Assembly (NCBI GenBank): GCA_964244655.1
Contig: CAXTJU010000103.1
Coordinates: forward strand, 1-10,851
Direction: 5' to 3'
DNA: 10,851 nt
From: LMUY01 sp964244655
GTDB taxonomy: Bacteria > Pseudomonadota > Alphaproteobacteria > Acetobacterales > Acetobacteraceae
Both the position numbers and the translations under genes were made by a program. Shown here in pieces: positions 1 through 5,889 of this stretch; the stretch's first letter is position 1; each line of letters begins with the position of its first letter. The notes beneath the pieces were generated by a model that did not search any database, was not told the origin of the DNA, and was given only the letters and a program-made list of their open reading frames with translations.

Positions 1-278
1 GCCCGCGCCCGCGCCACGTCCGCCTGCAGCTGCTCACAGGCCCTCCGCGCCGCCGCCGCCGCCGCGCGGCCGACCGGCAGCCAGGCGGCGAACGCCTCCA
101 CCGCGCCGTCCCCCTCGGTGTCCGCCGCCAACTCGCCCTCCGCCAGGATCAGGCGTTCCGTCGCGTCCGCGTGGGCCTGCGCCGCATCCGCCGCCCGCAG
201 CAGCGCCGCCAGGGCGCGCTTGGCGTCGTCCACCGTGACCCGGCGGATGCGCAGCACGGTCTCCAGCGGGTCAGGCAT
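1..278 (-). CDS. fliJ: FliJ-like flagellar export protein, partial (C-terminus beyond left edge)
   Basis: The minus-strand frame opens with ATG at 278-276 and stays open for 92 codons to the window edge. The protein begins MPDPLETVLRIRRVTVDDAK and continues as an Ala/Arg/Glu-rich, glycine-poor helix with heptad-like spacing, as expected of a coiled coil. FliJ is a small coiled-coil component of the flagellar type III export apparatus; it sits in the FliI hexamer as a central stalk and helps recycle export chaperones. Sequence conservation in FliJ is low, so the name rests mainly on position directly after fliI, the overlap of its start with the fliI stop (translational coupling), and coiled-coil character. 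The remaining C-terminal part is outside the window. An unrelated coiled-coil protein is possible but unlikely here. Confidence 0.75.
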   Translation of the reverse strand, partial: MPDPLETVLRIRRVTVDDAKRALAALLRAADAAQAHADATERLILAEGELAADTEGDGAVEAFAAWLPVGRAAAAAARRACEQLQADVARAR

Positions 279-1638
279 CACGTCCCTCCAAGGCGGCGGC
301 GAGGGCGGCGAAACTCGCGGCCAGGCTCACCGGCTCGCCGCGCCCCTGGTGCAGCGCGCGCTCGATCCTTGGAGCGAGCCGCACCGCCTCGTCCACCGCC
401 GGGTCGGCGCCAGGCTTGTAGGCGCCCAGCCGCACCAGGTCGGCCATCTCGGCATAGGTCGAGAGGATGGCGCGCGCCCGGGCGGCCAGTTGGCGCTCGG
501 ACGGTTGCAGGCAGCCCGGCACGGTGCGGGACAGCGAGCGCAGCACATCCACCGCCGGGTAGCGGCCCGCCTCGCCGATGCGCCGGTCCAGCACCACGTG
601 CCCATCCAGGATGCCGCGCACCGCATCCGCCACCGGCTCGTTGTGGTCGTCGCCTTCCACCAGCACGGTGAACAGGGCGGTGATGTGCCCCGGCCGCTCG
701 CCGTCCGGGCCGGGGCCGGCGCGCTCCAGCAGGCGCGGCAGCTCGGCGAACACGCTGGGCGGATAGCCGCGGGTGGCGGGCGGCTCGCCGGCGGACAGGC
801 CGATCTCGCGCAGCGCCAGGCAGAACCGGGTCACGCTGTCCATCAGCAAGAGCACGGACTTGCCCTGGTCGCGGAAGTGCTCGGCCACCGTCATCGCGGC
901 GTAGGCGGCCTCCCGCCGCATCAGCGGCGTCGTGTCTGAGGTGGCGGTCACCACCACGGAGCGCGCCAAGCCCTCGGCGCCGAGGTCGTCCTCCAGGAAC
1001 TCCCGCACCTCGCGCCCCCGCTCCCCCACCAGGGCCAGCACCGCCACGTCGCAGGCGGTGTGGCGCGCCAGCATGGACAGCAGGGTGGACTTGCCGACGC
1101 CGGACCCGGCGAACAGCCCCAGCCGCTGCCCGGTGCGGCAGGTCGTGAACAGGTTGAGCACGCCCACGCCCAGGTCCAGCCGCTCCCCGAGGCGGGCGCG
1201 CGTCGCGGCGTCCGGCGGGCTGGCGCGCACCGGGCGGCGCACGCCTTGCGCCAGCGCGCCGCGCCCGTCCAGCGGGACGCCGAGCGGGTCGATCACCCGG
1301 CCGAGCCAGGCGTCGCACGGCGCCAGCCCGGCGCGGGCGGAGCGGCCTGAGGCCCAAGCGGCGCGGGCCGTGCTGCCGGGTCCGATGCCGTCCAGCGGCG
1401 CGTAGGCCATCGCCTGCGCCGTGACCCCGCGAAATCCCACGATCTCGGCCGGCACCTCCCGCCCGTCCCGCGCCGCCAGGGTCAGCCGGTCGCCGACGCT
1501 GAGCAGGGCGCCCATGCCTGCCACATCCACGGACAGCCCCGACACGGCGGCGACCCGCCCCTGCGCCGCCACTGCGCTGATCTCGGCAACCTTGGCGTGT
1601 GCCTGGCGTGTTCGCTCGGAAAGTGCGGACTGTAGCAT
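271..1638 (-). CDS. fliI: Flagellum-specific ATPase FliI
   Basis: This is a 455-residue protein of normal length for FliI, the cytoplasmic ATPase that energises delivery of export substrates to the flagellar type III gate. Visible motifs are a Walker A loop GSGVGKST at residues 178-185, GERGRE at 205-210, a Walker B strand VLLLMDSVTR at 262-271, and the family signature LFTVLVEGDDHNEPVADAVR around 322-341 followed by GILDGHVVLDR. An N-terminal beta-barrel region (about 20-95) precedes the ATPase core. FliI is homologous to the F1 beta subunit and to type III secretion ATPases; linkage to a FliJ-like gene and to ctrA favours the flagellar enzyme. The start is the ATG at 1638-1636; no strong Shine-Dalgarno is visible before it. 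The stop overlaps the fliJ start (GATGCCTGA). Transcription diverges from ctrA. Confidence 0.95.
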   Translation of the reverse strand: MLQSALSERTRQAHAKVAEISAVAAQGRVAAVSGLSVDVAGMGALLSVGDRLTLAARDGREVPAEIVGFRGVTAQAMAYAPLDGIGPGSTARAAWASGRSARAGLAPCDAWLGRVIDPLGVPLDGRGALAQGVRRPVRASPPDAATRARLGERLDLGVGVLNLFTTCRTGQRLGLFAGSGVGKSTLLSMLARHTACDVAVLALVGERGREVREFLEDDLGAEGLARSVVVTATSDTTPLMRREAAYAAMTVAEHFRDQGKSVLLLMDSVTRFCLALREIGLSAGEPPATRGYPPSVFAELPRLLERAGPGPDGERPGHITALFTVLVEGDDHNEPVADAVRGILDGHVVLDRRIGEAGRYPAVDVLRSLSRTVPGCLQPSERQLAARARAILSTYAEMADLVRLGAYKPGADPAVDEAVRLAPRIERALHQGRGEPVSLAASFAALAAALEGRDA

Positions 1639-1807
1639 TATTGAGCGTGCCTATGCATCTGCAATTGTTTAAGCGACGTAAGATGGAGGTATATCGGGTT
1701 CTTAAGCCCTCCCTCGAAAAATATGCACGTATGAAGTGAAAAATTGGTAGCCATGCACACGTATGAGTGGTAACGTTCTCGCAGTAAATCAACGCGGAGT
1801 TCAACCC
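1639..1807. promoter_or_regulatory. Divergent fliI / ctrA intergenic control region
   Basis: This is the most AT-rich stretch of the left half, lying between the two divergent starts. It has two isolated TTAA tetramers (1669-1672 and 1702-1705), which match half of the CtrA box TTAA-N7-TTAA, but no full box. A possible sigma-70-type pair for ctrA is TTGTTT (1665-1670) with TATATC (1690-1695), at a long 19-base spacing. No GANTC methylation site is present. A GGAG ribosome-binding site at 1796-1799 lies 8 bases before the ctrA ATG at 1808. The promoter elements are tentative; that the region holds both promoters is inferred from the gene layout. Confidence 0.5.
1723..1769. repeat. Imperfect direct repeat in ctrA leader
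   Basis: ATGCACGTATGAAGTG (1723-1738) and ATGCACACGTATGAGTG (1753-1769) are two copies of one motif differing by a 2-base insertion and a 1-base deletion. The shared GTATGA cores start at 1729 and 1761, 32 bases apart, about three helical turns. The arrangement suits a dimeric regulator bound to one DNA face upstream of ctrA, but the bound factor is unknown. Confidence 0.55.
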
Positions 1808-2548
1808 ATGCGTGTTCTACTCGTCGAGGATGACGTGACTGCGGCCCGGGGCATCGCCCTGATGCTGAAATCAGGCGGCCTGATCGTGGACACCACCGAG
1901 ACGGGGGAGGAAGCGCTCGAGCTGGTCCGCCACTACGACTACGACATCGTCGTGCTGGACCTCATGCTGCCCGACATGGAGGGCTACGAGGTGGTGCGCC
2001 GGATGCGGGCCGCCCGGATGGAGACCCCGGTGCTGATCCTGTCCGGCCTGTCCCGCCCCGCCGCCAAGGTCAAGGGCTTCGCCGTCGGCGCCGATGACTT
2101 CATCACCAAGCCGTTCGACAAGGCCGAGCTGATGGCGCGCATGCAGGCGGTGGTCCGCCGCAGCAAGGGCTACAGCCAGCCGACCCTGCGCATCGGCAAC
2201 CTGCAGCTGAACCTGGACAGCCGCGAGGTGCTGGCATCCGGCGCCCCCGTGCACCTGACGGGCAAGGAATACTCGATCCTGGAGCTGCTGGTGCTGCGCA
2301 AGGGCATGGTGCTGACCAAGGAAGCCTTCCTCAACCACCTGTACGGCGGCATGGACGAGCCGGAGATGAAGATCATCGACGTGTTCATCTGCAAGCTGCG
2401 CAAGAAGCTGGCGCAGGCCGGCGCGGACAACCTGATCGGCACCGTGTGGGGCCGCGGCTACATGATGCGGGACCCGGCGGCCGAGCCGGCGCGCTACCCG
2501 GCCGAGATGGCCGAGCCGCTGCCGATGCGGAGCCTGACCGCCGCCTGA
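1808..2548 (+). CDS. ctrA: Cell-cycle response regulator CtrA
   Basis: This is a 246-residue OmpR-type response regulator. The receiver domain (about 1-120) starts MRVLLVEDD and has the acidic pocket E7/D8/D9, the phospho-acceptor D51 in VVLDLMLPD, S79 and K101 in TKPF. The DNA-binding winged helix (about 125-235) contains HLTGKEYSILELL, FLNHLYGGMDEPE and KIIDVFICKLRKKL, which are nearly invariant in CtrA proteins. CtrA controls cell-cycle and/or flagellar and motility genes across Alphaproteobacteria and is phosphorylated through CckA-ChpT. The protein ends in Ala-Ala, the pair needed for ClpXP proteolysis of Caulobacter CtrA. I chose the ATG at 1808 because it gives the family's exact N-terminus and has GGAG 8 bases upstream; an in-frame ATG at 1763 would add 15 residues that do not belong. 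It is divergent from fliI, consistent with CtrA control of flagellar genes. Confidence 0.97.
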   Translation: MRVLLVEDDVTAARGIALMLKSGGLIVDTTETGEEALELVRHYDYDIVVLDLMLPDMEGYEVVRRMRAARMETPVLILSGLSRPAAKVKGFAVGADDFITKPFDKAELMARMQAVVRRSKGYSQPTLRIGNLQLNLDSREVLASGAPVHLTGKEYSILELLVLRKGMVLTKEAFLNHLYGGMDEPEMKIIDVFICKLRKKLAQAGADNLIGTVWGRGYMMRDPAAEPARYPAEMAEPLPMRSLTAA

Positions 2549-2793
2549 CCAATGATGCTGGCCCTTTCTCAAAGGTGATGGTGCCGTTGACAAGCACGCC
2601 GGTGGAACGCGTGCGCTCATCACCTTTGCGACGGCCCTCGACAGTTTTGCTGCGGAGTCTCCTTGCACGCCAAGGCGCACATGGATCTCCACTTCTTCGG
2701 GCGTTTCCGCTGGCTTCGTGATCGTTCCAGGCCGAAACCCATTTGCCTTGAGCGTGTAGTCTCCGCATCGCTTCGTCATCCCAGGAGAACTTC
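2549..2793. other. Spacer after ctrA with possible minus-strand gene remnant
   Basis: No intact gene is supported between ctrA and the Gly-rich gene. On the minus strand a frame beginning with ATG at 2779 reads MTKRCGDYTLKANGF and continues through an acidic, protein-like segment (ETPEEVEIHVRLGVQGDSA). From about 2655 downward a second minus frame looks better, reading TRSTGVLVNGTITFEKGP with G/C-ended codons. The switch falls near an AAAA run. No stop occurs before the reading overlaps the ctrA 3' end. This may be a frameshifted remnant of a small gene, or chance. An inverted repeat lies within it. Confidence 0.25.
2570..2628. repeat. 11-bp inverted repeat downstream of ctrA
   Basis: CAAAGGTGATG (2570-2580) and CATCACCTTTG (2618-2628) are perfect inverted copies. 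A second pair, GCACGC (2594-2599) and GCGTGC (2609-2614), is nested inside. The structure begins 22 bases after the ctrA stop. It may act as a transcription terminator or mRNA-stabilising hairpin, though the 37-base interior is long and no T-run follows. Confidence 0.5.
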
Positions 2794-3186
2794 ATGCGCA
2801 TCCATACGCTGGCCATCGTGCTGACACTCGCGGCGGCCACTCCCGTTCTGGCGCAAGGGGCTGCAGGAGGGGCGGGTGGTGCAGGTGCCGCAGGCGGCAT
2901 GGGTGGAGGCGCCGCGGGCGGCATGGGTGCAGGTGCCGCAGGCGGTGGCGTGATGGGCGGACCCGGCGGCTCGACGGGATCGATGGGCATGCCGGGCGGT
3001 GGCGGAATGGGTGCAGGTAGCGCCAGCACACCGCTTGGCGGTAGTGCAGGCGGAAATGGCGTGAACGCGGGTTCAGCTTCGTCGATGGGCGCAAACACCG
3101 GCTCAGCAGCCGGGGGCATGTCGGGCACCGGCGGCGCAGCTGGCGGGACAGGAGCTGACGGCGCCTCTGGTTCAGCAGGACGCTGA
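2794..3186 (+). CDS. Secreted Gly/Ala/Met-rich low-complexity protein
   Basis: This is a 130-residue protein of unknown function. Residues 1-20 (MRIHTLAIVLTLAAATPVLA) form a clear Sec signal peptide with a likely cleavage after VLA, before QG. The mature part is almost wholly Gly, Ala, Ser, Met, Thr and Asn, with near-repeats such as GAAGGMGG and no cysteine; it is probably disordered in the periplasm or at the surface. An AGGAG at 2783-2787 lies 6 bases before the ATG, a good ribosome-binding site. Third positions are less G/C-biased than in ctrA or degP, hinting at a different history or weak constraint. Similar Gly-rich secreted proteins occur in alphaproteobacteria without a settled role. 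It appears to be a single-gene unit, with a hairpin after its stop. Confidence 0.7.
   Translation: MRIHTLAIVLTLAAATPVLAQGAAGGAGGAGAAGGMGGGAAGGMGAGAAGGGVMGGPGGSTGSMGMPGGGGMGAGSASTPLGGSAGGNGVNAGSASSMGANTGSAAGGMSGTGGAAGGTGADGASGSAGR
2881..2952 (+). repeat. 24-bp in-frame tandem repeat inside the Gly-rich gene
   Basis: There are three consecutive 24-base units (2881-2904, 2905-2928, 2929-2952). The first two end in GGCGGCATGGGT, and the first and third begin with GCAGGTGCCGCAGGCGG. They encode AGAAGGMG-like octads; the third unit has diverged at its end. The unit length keeps the reading frame, so copy number could change without disrupting the protein. Confidence 0.7.
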
Positions 3187-3212
3187 TATCGGGTTCAGCG
3201 CCTAAGTCGGGC

Positions 3213-3256
3213 AGCCTGCCGCCATAGGGCATCGATTCGCTCTCTGCCGGCAGGCT
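3213..3256 (+). terminator. Hairpin after the Gly-rich gene, possible terminator
   Basis: AGCCTGCCG (3213-3221) pairs perfectly with CGGCAGGCT (3248-3256) around a 26-base loop. It starts 27 bases after the Gly-rich gene's stop. The loop is long and there is no T-run, so intrinsic termination is uncertain. Confidence 0.35.
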
Positions 3257-3370
3257 CCTGAACGAGTTATGAACCAGAACGGCCAGTGGTCGGAAGTGCC
3301 GCAAGTTCGTGCCCGGGCGAGGTAGCCGGAGGTTCTACATGCACACTTTGCATATGGAATGGCTACGCAG

Positions 3371-3482
3371 GGTTGACCCGAGTATCCACGCCGGCGGGAC
3401 GGCAGCGGCCATGGACGAGTGCACCAGCGTAAGCCGGCAATGGCGGCAACACCAGGATAACCGGGTCAAGCCCAGTCATGAC
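3371..3482. repeat. Dispersed alphaproteobacterial palindromic intergenic repeat
   Basis: The ends are imperfect inverted copies: TTGACCCGAGTATCC near 3373-3387 and GGATAACCGGGTCAA at 3455-3469, followed by GCCCAGTCATGAC. Inner GCCGGC hexamers (3390-3395, 3433-3438) add symmetry. Read on the minus strand it gives PVMTGLDPVI, and the far end gives GVDTRVNP. These resemble the spurious peptides (PVMTGLDPVI..., VDxRVKPGHD) produced by a widespread family of intergenic palindromes in alphaproteobacteria. It is probably a mobile, non-autonomous repeat with many copies in this genome. Confidence 0.65.
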
Positions 3483-3639
3483 AGGATAGTTGGCTAGGCG
3501 CAGCCCAAAGCCGCAGCACGAGTCCAGAACAGCCTCCAGGCGGACTGAGCTTTCCGCCCTGTAGAACAACCATTCGTAAACTCATGAACCCGTATCTTGC
3601 CTGTGCGGAACAATCCGGCACAGCACAAGATTGGACATC

Positions 3640-4056
3640 ATGAAAGCCTATCTTCCTCTTGCAGCCCTGCTGCTCGTCTCCGGCTGCGCTTCGATCATCT
3701 CAGGCACGACGCAGGAAGTCGCCGTCAACAGCTCGCCGGACGGCGCCACGTGCGACATCATGCGCGATGGGGTCCGCGTGCAGCGGGTCGTCACGCCGGC
3801 CAGCGCCATCGTGCAGCGGACCAACCAAAGCCTGCTCGTTTCGTGCACGAAGCCGGGCTACCAGGCCGCGACCGCCACCAATCCCTCCGGCCTTGAGCCG
3901 TGGGTGTTCGGCAACCTGCTGGCCGGCGGCGTCATCGGGCTGGTCGTCGATCTTTCGACCGGCGCGGACAACAAGTACGCCTCGCCCACAGCCGTCGTCA
4001 TGCAGCCCAGCCCGCCGCCAGTGGCGCAGCAAGGCAGCATCAGGCCGGTCAGCTAA
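3640..4056 (+). CDS. Small conserved lipoprotein of unknown function
   Basis: This is a 138-residue protein. MKAYLPLAALLLVSGC is a lipoprotein signal with lipobox VSGC and lipidated Cys16; Ala17 follows, which in the E. coli rule favours outer-membrane sorting. The mature part (about 20-75) looks like a small PEGA-like beta domain: GTTQEVAVNSSPDGATCDI, then a second cysteine in SCTKPGY. Cys38 and Cys69 could form a disulfide. A Gly-rich hydrophobic stretch (FGNLLAGGVIGLVVD, about 91-105) and a Pro-rich tail follow. It resembles a family common in alphaproteobacteria (GCASI-x-GTTQ start, KxGY middle, NKY near the end) with no established role. I use the ATG at 3640; a TTG at 3631 would only add three residues. 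The ribosome-binding site is weak. Confidence 0.8.
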   Translation: MKAYLPLAALLLVSGCASIISGTTQEVAVNSSPDGATCDIMRDGVRVQRVVTPASAIVQRTNQSLLVSCTKPGYQAATATNPSGLEPWVFGNLLAGGVIGLVVDLSTGADNKYASPTAVVMQPSPPPVAQQGSIRPVS

Positions 4057-4073
4057 GCCGTCCTTCCAGCTGC

Positions 4074-4098
4074 GGCCCGGGGCTCGCCGCCCCGGGCC
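4074..4098. terminator. GC-rich hairpin between convergent genes, bidirectional terminator
   Basis: GGCCCGGGGC (4074-4083) and GCCCCGGGCC (4089-4098) form a perfect 10-bp stem with a 5-base loop. It sits in the 51 bases between the lipoprotein stop (4056) and the protease stop (4108). The position and the strength of the stem argue for a terminator serving both genes, although neither side has a clear T-run. Confidence 0.7.
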
Positions 4099-4107
4099 TG
4101 CTGCCGT

Positions 4108-5622
4108 TCAGCCCTCGTCAGGCGTGGCGGCCGCGGCCGGGGCCACCGCCACGAACGCCGCCGTGCCGTCCCGCACGATGCGCAGCGCCGTCGCCTTGCC
4201 GCCGGACGTGGCGGCATGGATCGCCGACACCGCATCCTCCGGCGAGGCCACTGCCTTGTTGCCCACGCCCACCACCACGTCGCCCGGCTGCAGCCCGGCC
4301 TGCTCCGCCGGCGAACCCGGCCGCACCTCCGCCACCACGGCGCCATGGACGCGGCCGGGCAGGTTGAGCTGGGCCCGCATGTCCGGCGACAGCGGCGCCA
4401 GCGCCAGGCCGATGCCCTGCTGCTGGTCCGCGGCGCCGGCATGCGCCGCCTCGCCCGGCAGCGTCGCCACCGTGACGGCCACGTCCTTGGCGTCGCCGTC
4501 CCGCAGCAGGTGGAGGCTGGCCGTCTCGCCGGGCTTGACCGCGGCCACGTGCACCGCGAGGTCGCGCGGGTCGGTGACCTTGGCGCCGTTCACCGACTGG
4601 ATCACGTCGCCGGGTTCCAGCCCCGCCTTGGCGGCCGGGCTGTCCGGCTCGACGCCCGCCACCAGCGCGCCGGCCGAGGAGGCCAGGTGCAGCGCCGCCG
4701 TCATCGGCCCGCCCAGCGGCTGCGCCTGCACGCCGAGGTAGCCGCGGGTGACGTGGCCGGTGCGCTCCAGCTCCGCCACCACGCTGCGCACGGTGTCGGA
4801 CGGGATGGCGAAGCCGATGCCGACGCTGCCGCCGGAGGGCGAGATGATCGCGGTGTTGACGCCGACCACCTTGCCGTCCTGCGTGAACAGCGGCCCGCCG
4901 GAGTTGCCCTGGTTGATCGGCGCGTCCACCTGGATGAACGAGTCGTACGGGCCGGAGCCGATGTCCCGCCCGCGGGCGGACACGATGCCGGCGCTGACGC
5001 TGCCGCCCAGGCCGAACGGGTTGCCCATGGCGACCACCCACTGGCCGGGCTTGATGGCGTCCGACTCGCCCAGCTGGATGAACGGCAGCTTGCGCCCGGC
5101 GTCCAGTCGCAGCACCGCCAGGTCCGATCGCGGGTCGCGCCCGATCACCTTGGCCGGCAGCTGCGTGCCGTCGTCCAGCGTCACCGACACGGACAGCGCG
5201 TCCTTCACCACGTGGTTGTTGGTGACCACGGTGCCGTTGGCGTCGATGATGAAGCCCGAGCCGCGCGCCTCGACGCCGTGGGCGTGACCCTCGCCGCCCC
5301 GTCCCTCACCGAAATGCGGCATGCCCGGGAAGCTGGGCGCGCCCCCCTCGTCGTCGGCCGGCATCTCGCGCAGCTTGGTGGTGATGGACACCACGGCCGG
5401 GCGCACCTGCGTCACCAGGTTGGAGAAGTCGGGCAGCAGGGTCTGCGTCGCGGCCGGCAGGATCGCGCCGGACGGCGCCTGGGTGGCGGAGGTGGTGGCC
5501 GGCGCCTCGTCGGCCCAGCTGATGTGGCCGGCCGCGTAGCCGCCCAGGGCGGTGCCGGCGAGCAGGAGAGCCACGAAGGCGTTGCGGGCGGGCCGGCGCT
5601 GGGCGGGCGGGCGATCTTGCAT
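4108..5622 (-). CDS. degP: DegP/HtrA-family periplasmic serine protease with two PDZ domains
   Basis: This is a 504-residue protein. A basic N-terminus followed by a hydrophobic segment (about 14-31) is a signal peptide or membrane anchor. The trypsin-like domain (about 65-265) has the full catalytic triad: His137 in TNNHVV, Asp167 in RSDLAVL, and Ser241 in GNSGGPL. Two PDZ domains follow: the first begins near RGYLGVQAQPL (about 285-370), the second near IGLALAPLSPD (about 400-490), with GLEPGDVI and GLQPGDVVVGV loops. The family degrades or chaperones misfolded envelope proteins; DegP, DegQ, MucD and Do-like paralogs cannot be separated here. A His/Gly/Glu-rich insert (about 89-118) occupies the LA-loop region. 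The gene stands alone, converging on the lipoprotein gene. Its start has only a weak ribosome-binding site. Confidence 0.93.
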   Translation of the reverse strand: MQDRPPAQRRPARNAFVALLLAGTALGGYAAGHISWADEAPATTSATQAPSGAILPAATQTLLPDFSNLVTQVRPAVVSITTKLREMPADDEGGAPSFPGMPHFGEGRGGEGHAHGVEARGSGFIIDANGTVVTNNHVVKDALSVSVTLDDGTQLPAKVIGRDPRSDLAVLRLDAGRKLPFIQLGESDAIKPGQWVVAMGNPFGLGGSVSAGIVSARGRDIGSGPYDSFIQVDAPINQGNSGGPLFTQDGKVVGVNTAIISPSGGSVGIGFAIPSDTVRSVVAELERTGHVTRGYLGVQAQPLGGPMTAALHLASSAGALVAGVEPDSPAAKAGLEPGDVIQSVNGAKVTDPRDLAVHVAAVKPGETASLHLLRDGDAKDVAVTVATLPGEAAHAGAADQQQGIGLALAPLSPDMRAQLNLPGRVHGAVVAEVRPGSPAEQAGLQPGDVVVGVGNKAVASPEDAVSAIHAATSGGKATALRIVRDGTAAFVAVAPAAAATPDEG

Positions 5623-5649
5623 GGTAAGGGTTCCGTTGCGGCGAGATGA

Positions 5650-5665
5650 CGTTGGATCGACAACG
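5650..5665. promoter_or_regulatory. Small palindrome upstream of the protease gene
   Basis: CGTTG (5650-5654) and CAACG (5661-5665) flank GATCGA, 28 bases upstream of the protease start. A second GACGTTG copy lies about 40 bases further. It could be an operator for the protease gene, but a site this short may be chance. No clear promoter was recognised between 5623 and 5776. Confidence 0.25.
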
Positions 5666-5776
5666 CTCTATTAGGACCGACAAGCTAGACGTTGCCTGTG
5701 CGCATTGGTGAAAACGCAGACACCTGCGGCGGGCTAGCCGTCCAGGACGGGAATGCGCTAGGTCTGCCGCGTCGGC

Positions 5777-5848
5777 GCCGGGTTAGCACAGTGGTAGTGC
5801 AGTGGTTTTGTAAACCAAAGGCCGGGGGTTCAAATCCCTCACCCGGCA
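5777..5848 (+). tRNA. tRNA-Thr (anticodon TGT)
   Basis: A complete cloverleaf folds. The acceptor stem GCCGGGT (5777-5783) pairs with ACCCGGC (5841-5847), with discriminator A5848. The D stem is GCAC/GTGC (5786-5789, 5797-5800). The anticodon arm has loop TTTGTAA (5807-5813), so the anticodon is TGT, reading ACA. The T arm GGGGG-TTCAAAT-CCCTC (5824-5840) has one G-T pair. The first pair of the anticodon stem is G5802-A5818, a mismatch. CCA is not encoded. G1-C72, C2-G71, G35 and U36 agree with known threonine identity elements. Confidence 0.95.
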
Positions 5849-5879
5849 GGCCGGCATGGGGTCAGCCGCGGCAACGCGC

Positions 5880-5885
5880 AGGAGG
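5880..5885 (+). promoter_or_regulatory. Ribosome-binding site that decides a TTG start
   Basis: AGGAGG lies 4 bases before a TTG at 5890. The first in-frame ATG after it (5920) has no comparable site and would cut off the basic n-region of the signal peptide, so the TTG is preferred for the transglycosylase gene. Confidence 0.55.
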
Positions 5886-5889
5886 CGGC

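Larger units (their letters stand above)
3187..3639. other. Non-coding stretch between the Gly-rich gene and the lipoprotein gene
   Basis: No gene is supported here. The stretch holds a 9-bp hairpin (3213-3256), a dispersed palindromic repeat (3371-3482), and an imperfect hairpin with arms CAGGCGGA and TCCGCCCTG around 3537-3562. A small hairpin with a bulge, GTGCGGA/TCCGGCAC (3603-3621), lies just before the lipoprotein start. Short open frames on both strands across 3309-3569 have no convincing start sites and overlap the repeat. No confident promoter for the lipoprotein gene was seen. Confidence 0.6.

Noticed and set aside
1669..1712. Full CtrA-binding box (TTAA-N7-TTAA) before ctrA
   Set aside because: Only isolated TTAA half-sites are present; neither has a second TTAA at the right spacing.
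1763..1807. Upstream ATG start for ctrA
   Set aside because: It would add 15 residues absent from the CtrA family and falls inside the direct repeat; the ATG at 1808 has GGAG at a proper distance.
3363..3569. 68-codon minus-strand frame containing PVMTGLDPVI
   Set aside because: This is the typical false peptide of a dispersed intergenic palindrome, not a gene.
5802..5818. G-A mismatch in the tRNA anticodon stem as a sign of a broken tRNA
   Set aside because: It is the terminal pair of the stem, all other arms pair well, and I recall similar tRNA-Thr(TGT) forms in other alphaproteobacteria.
5692..5889. N-terminal extension of the transglycosylase to an ATG-like start at 5692
   Set aside because: The extension would translate through the tRNA gene and hide the signal peptide.
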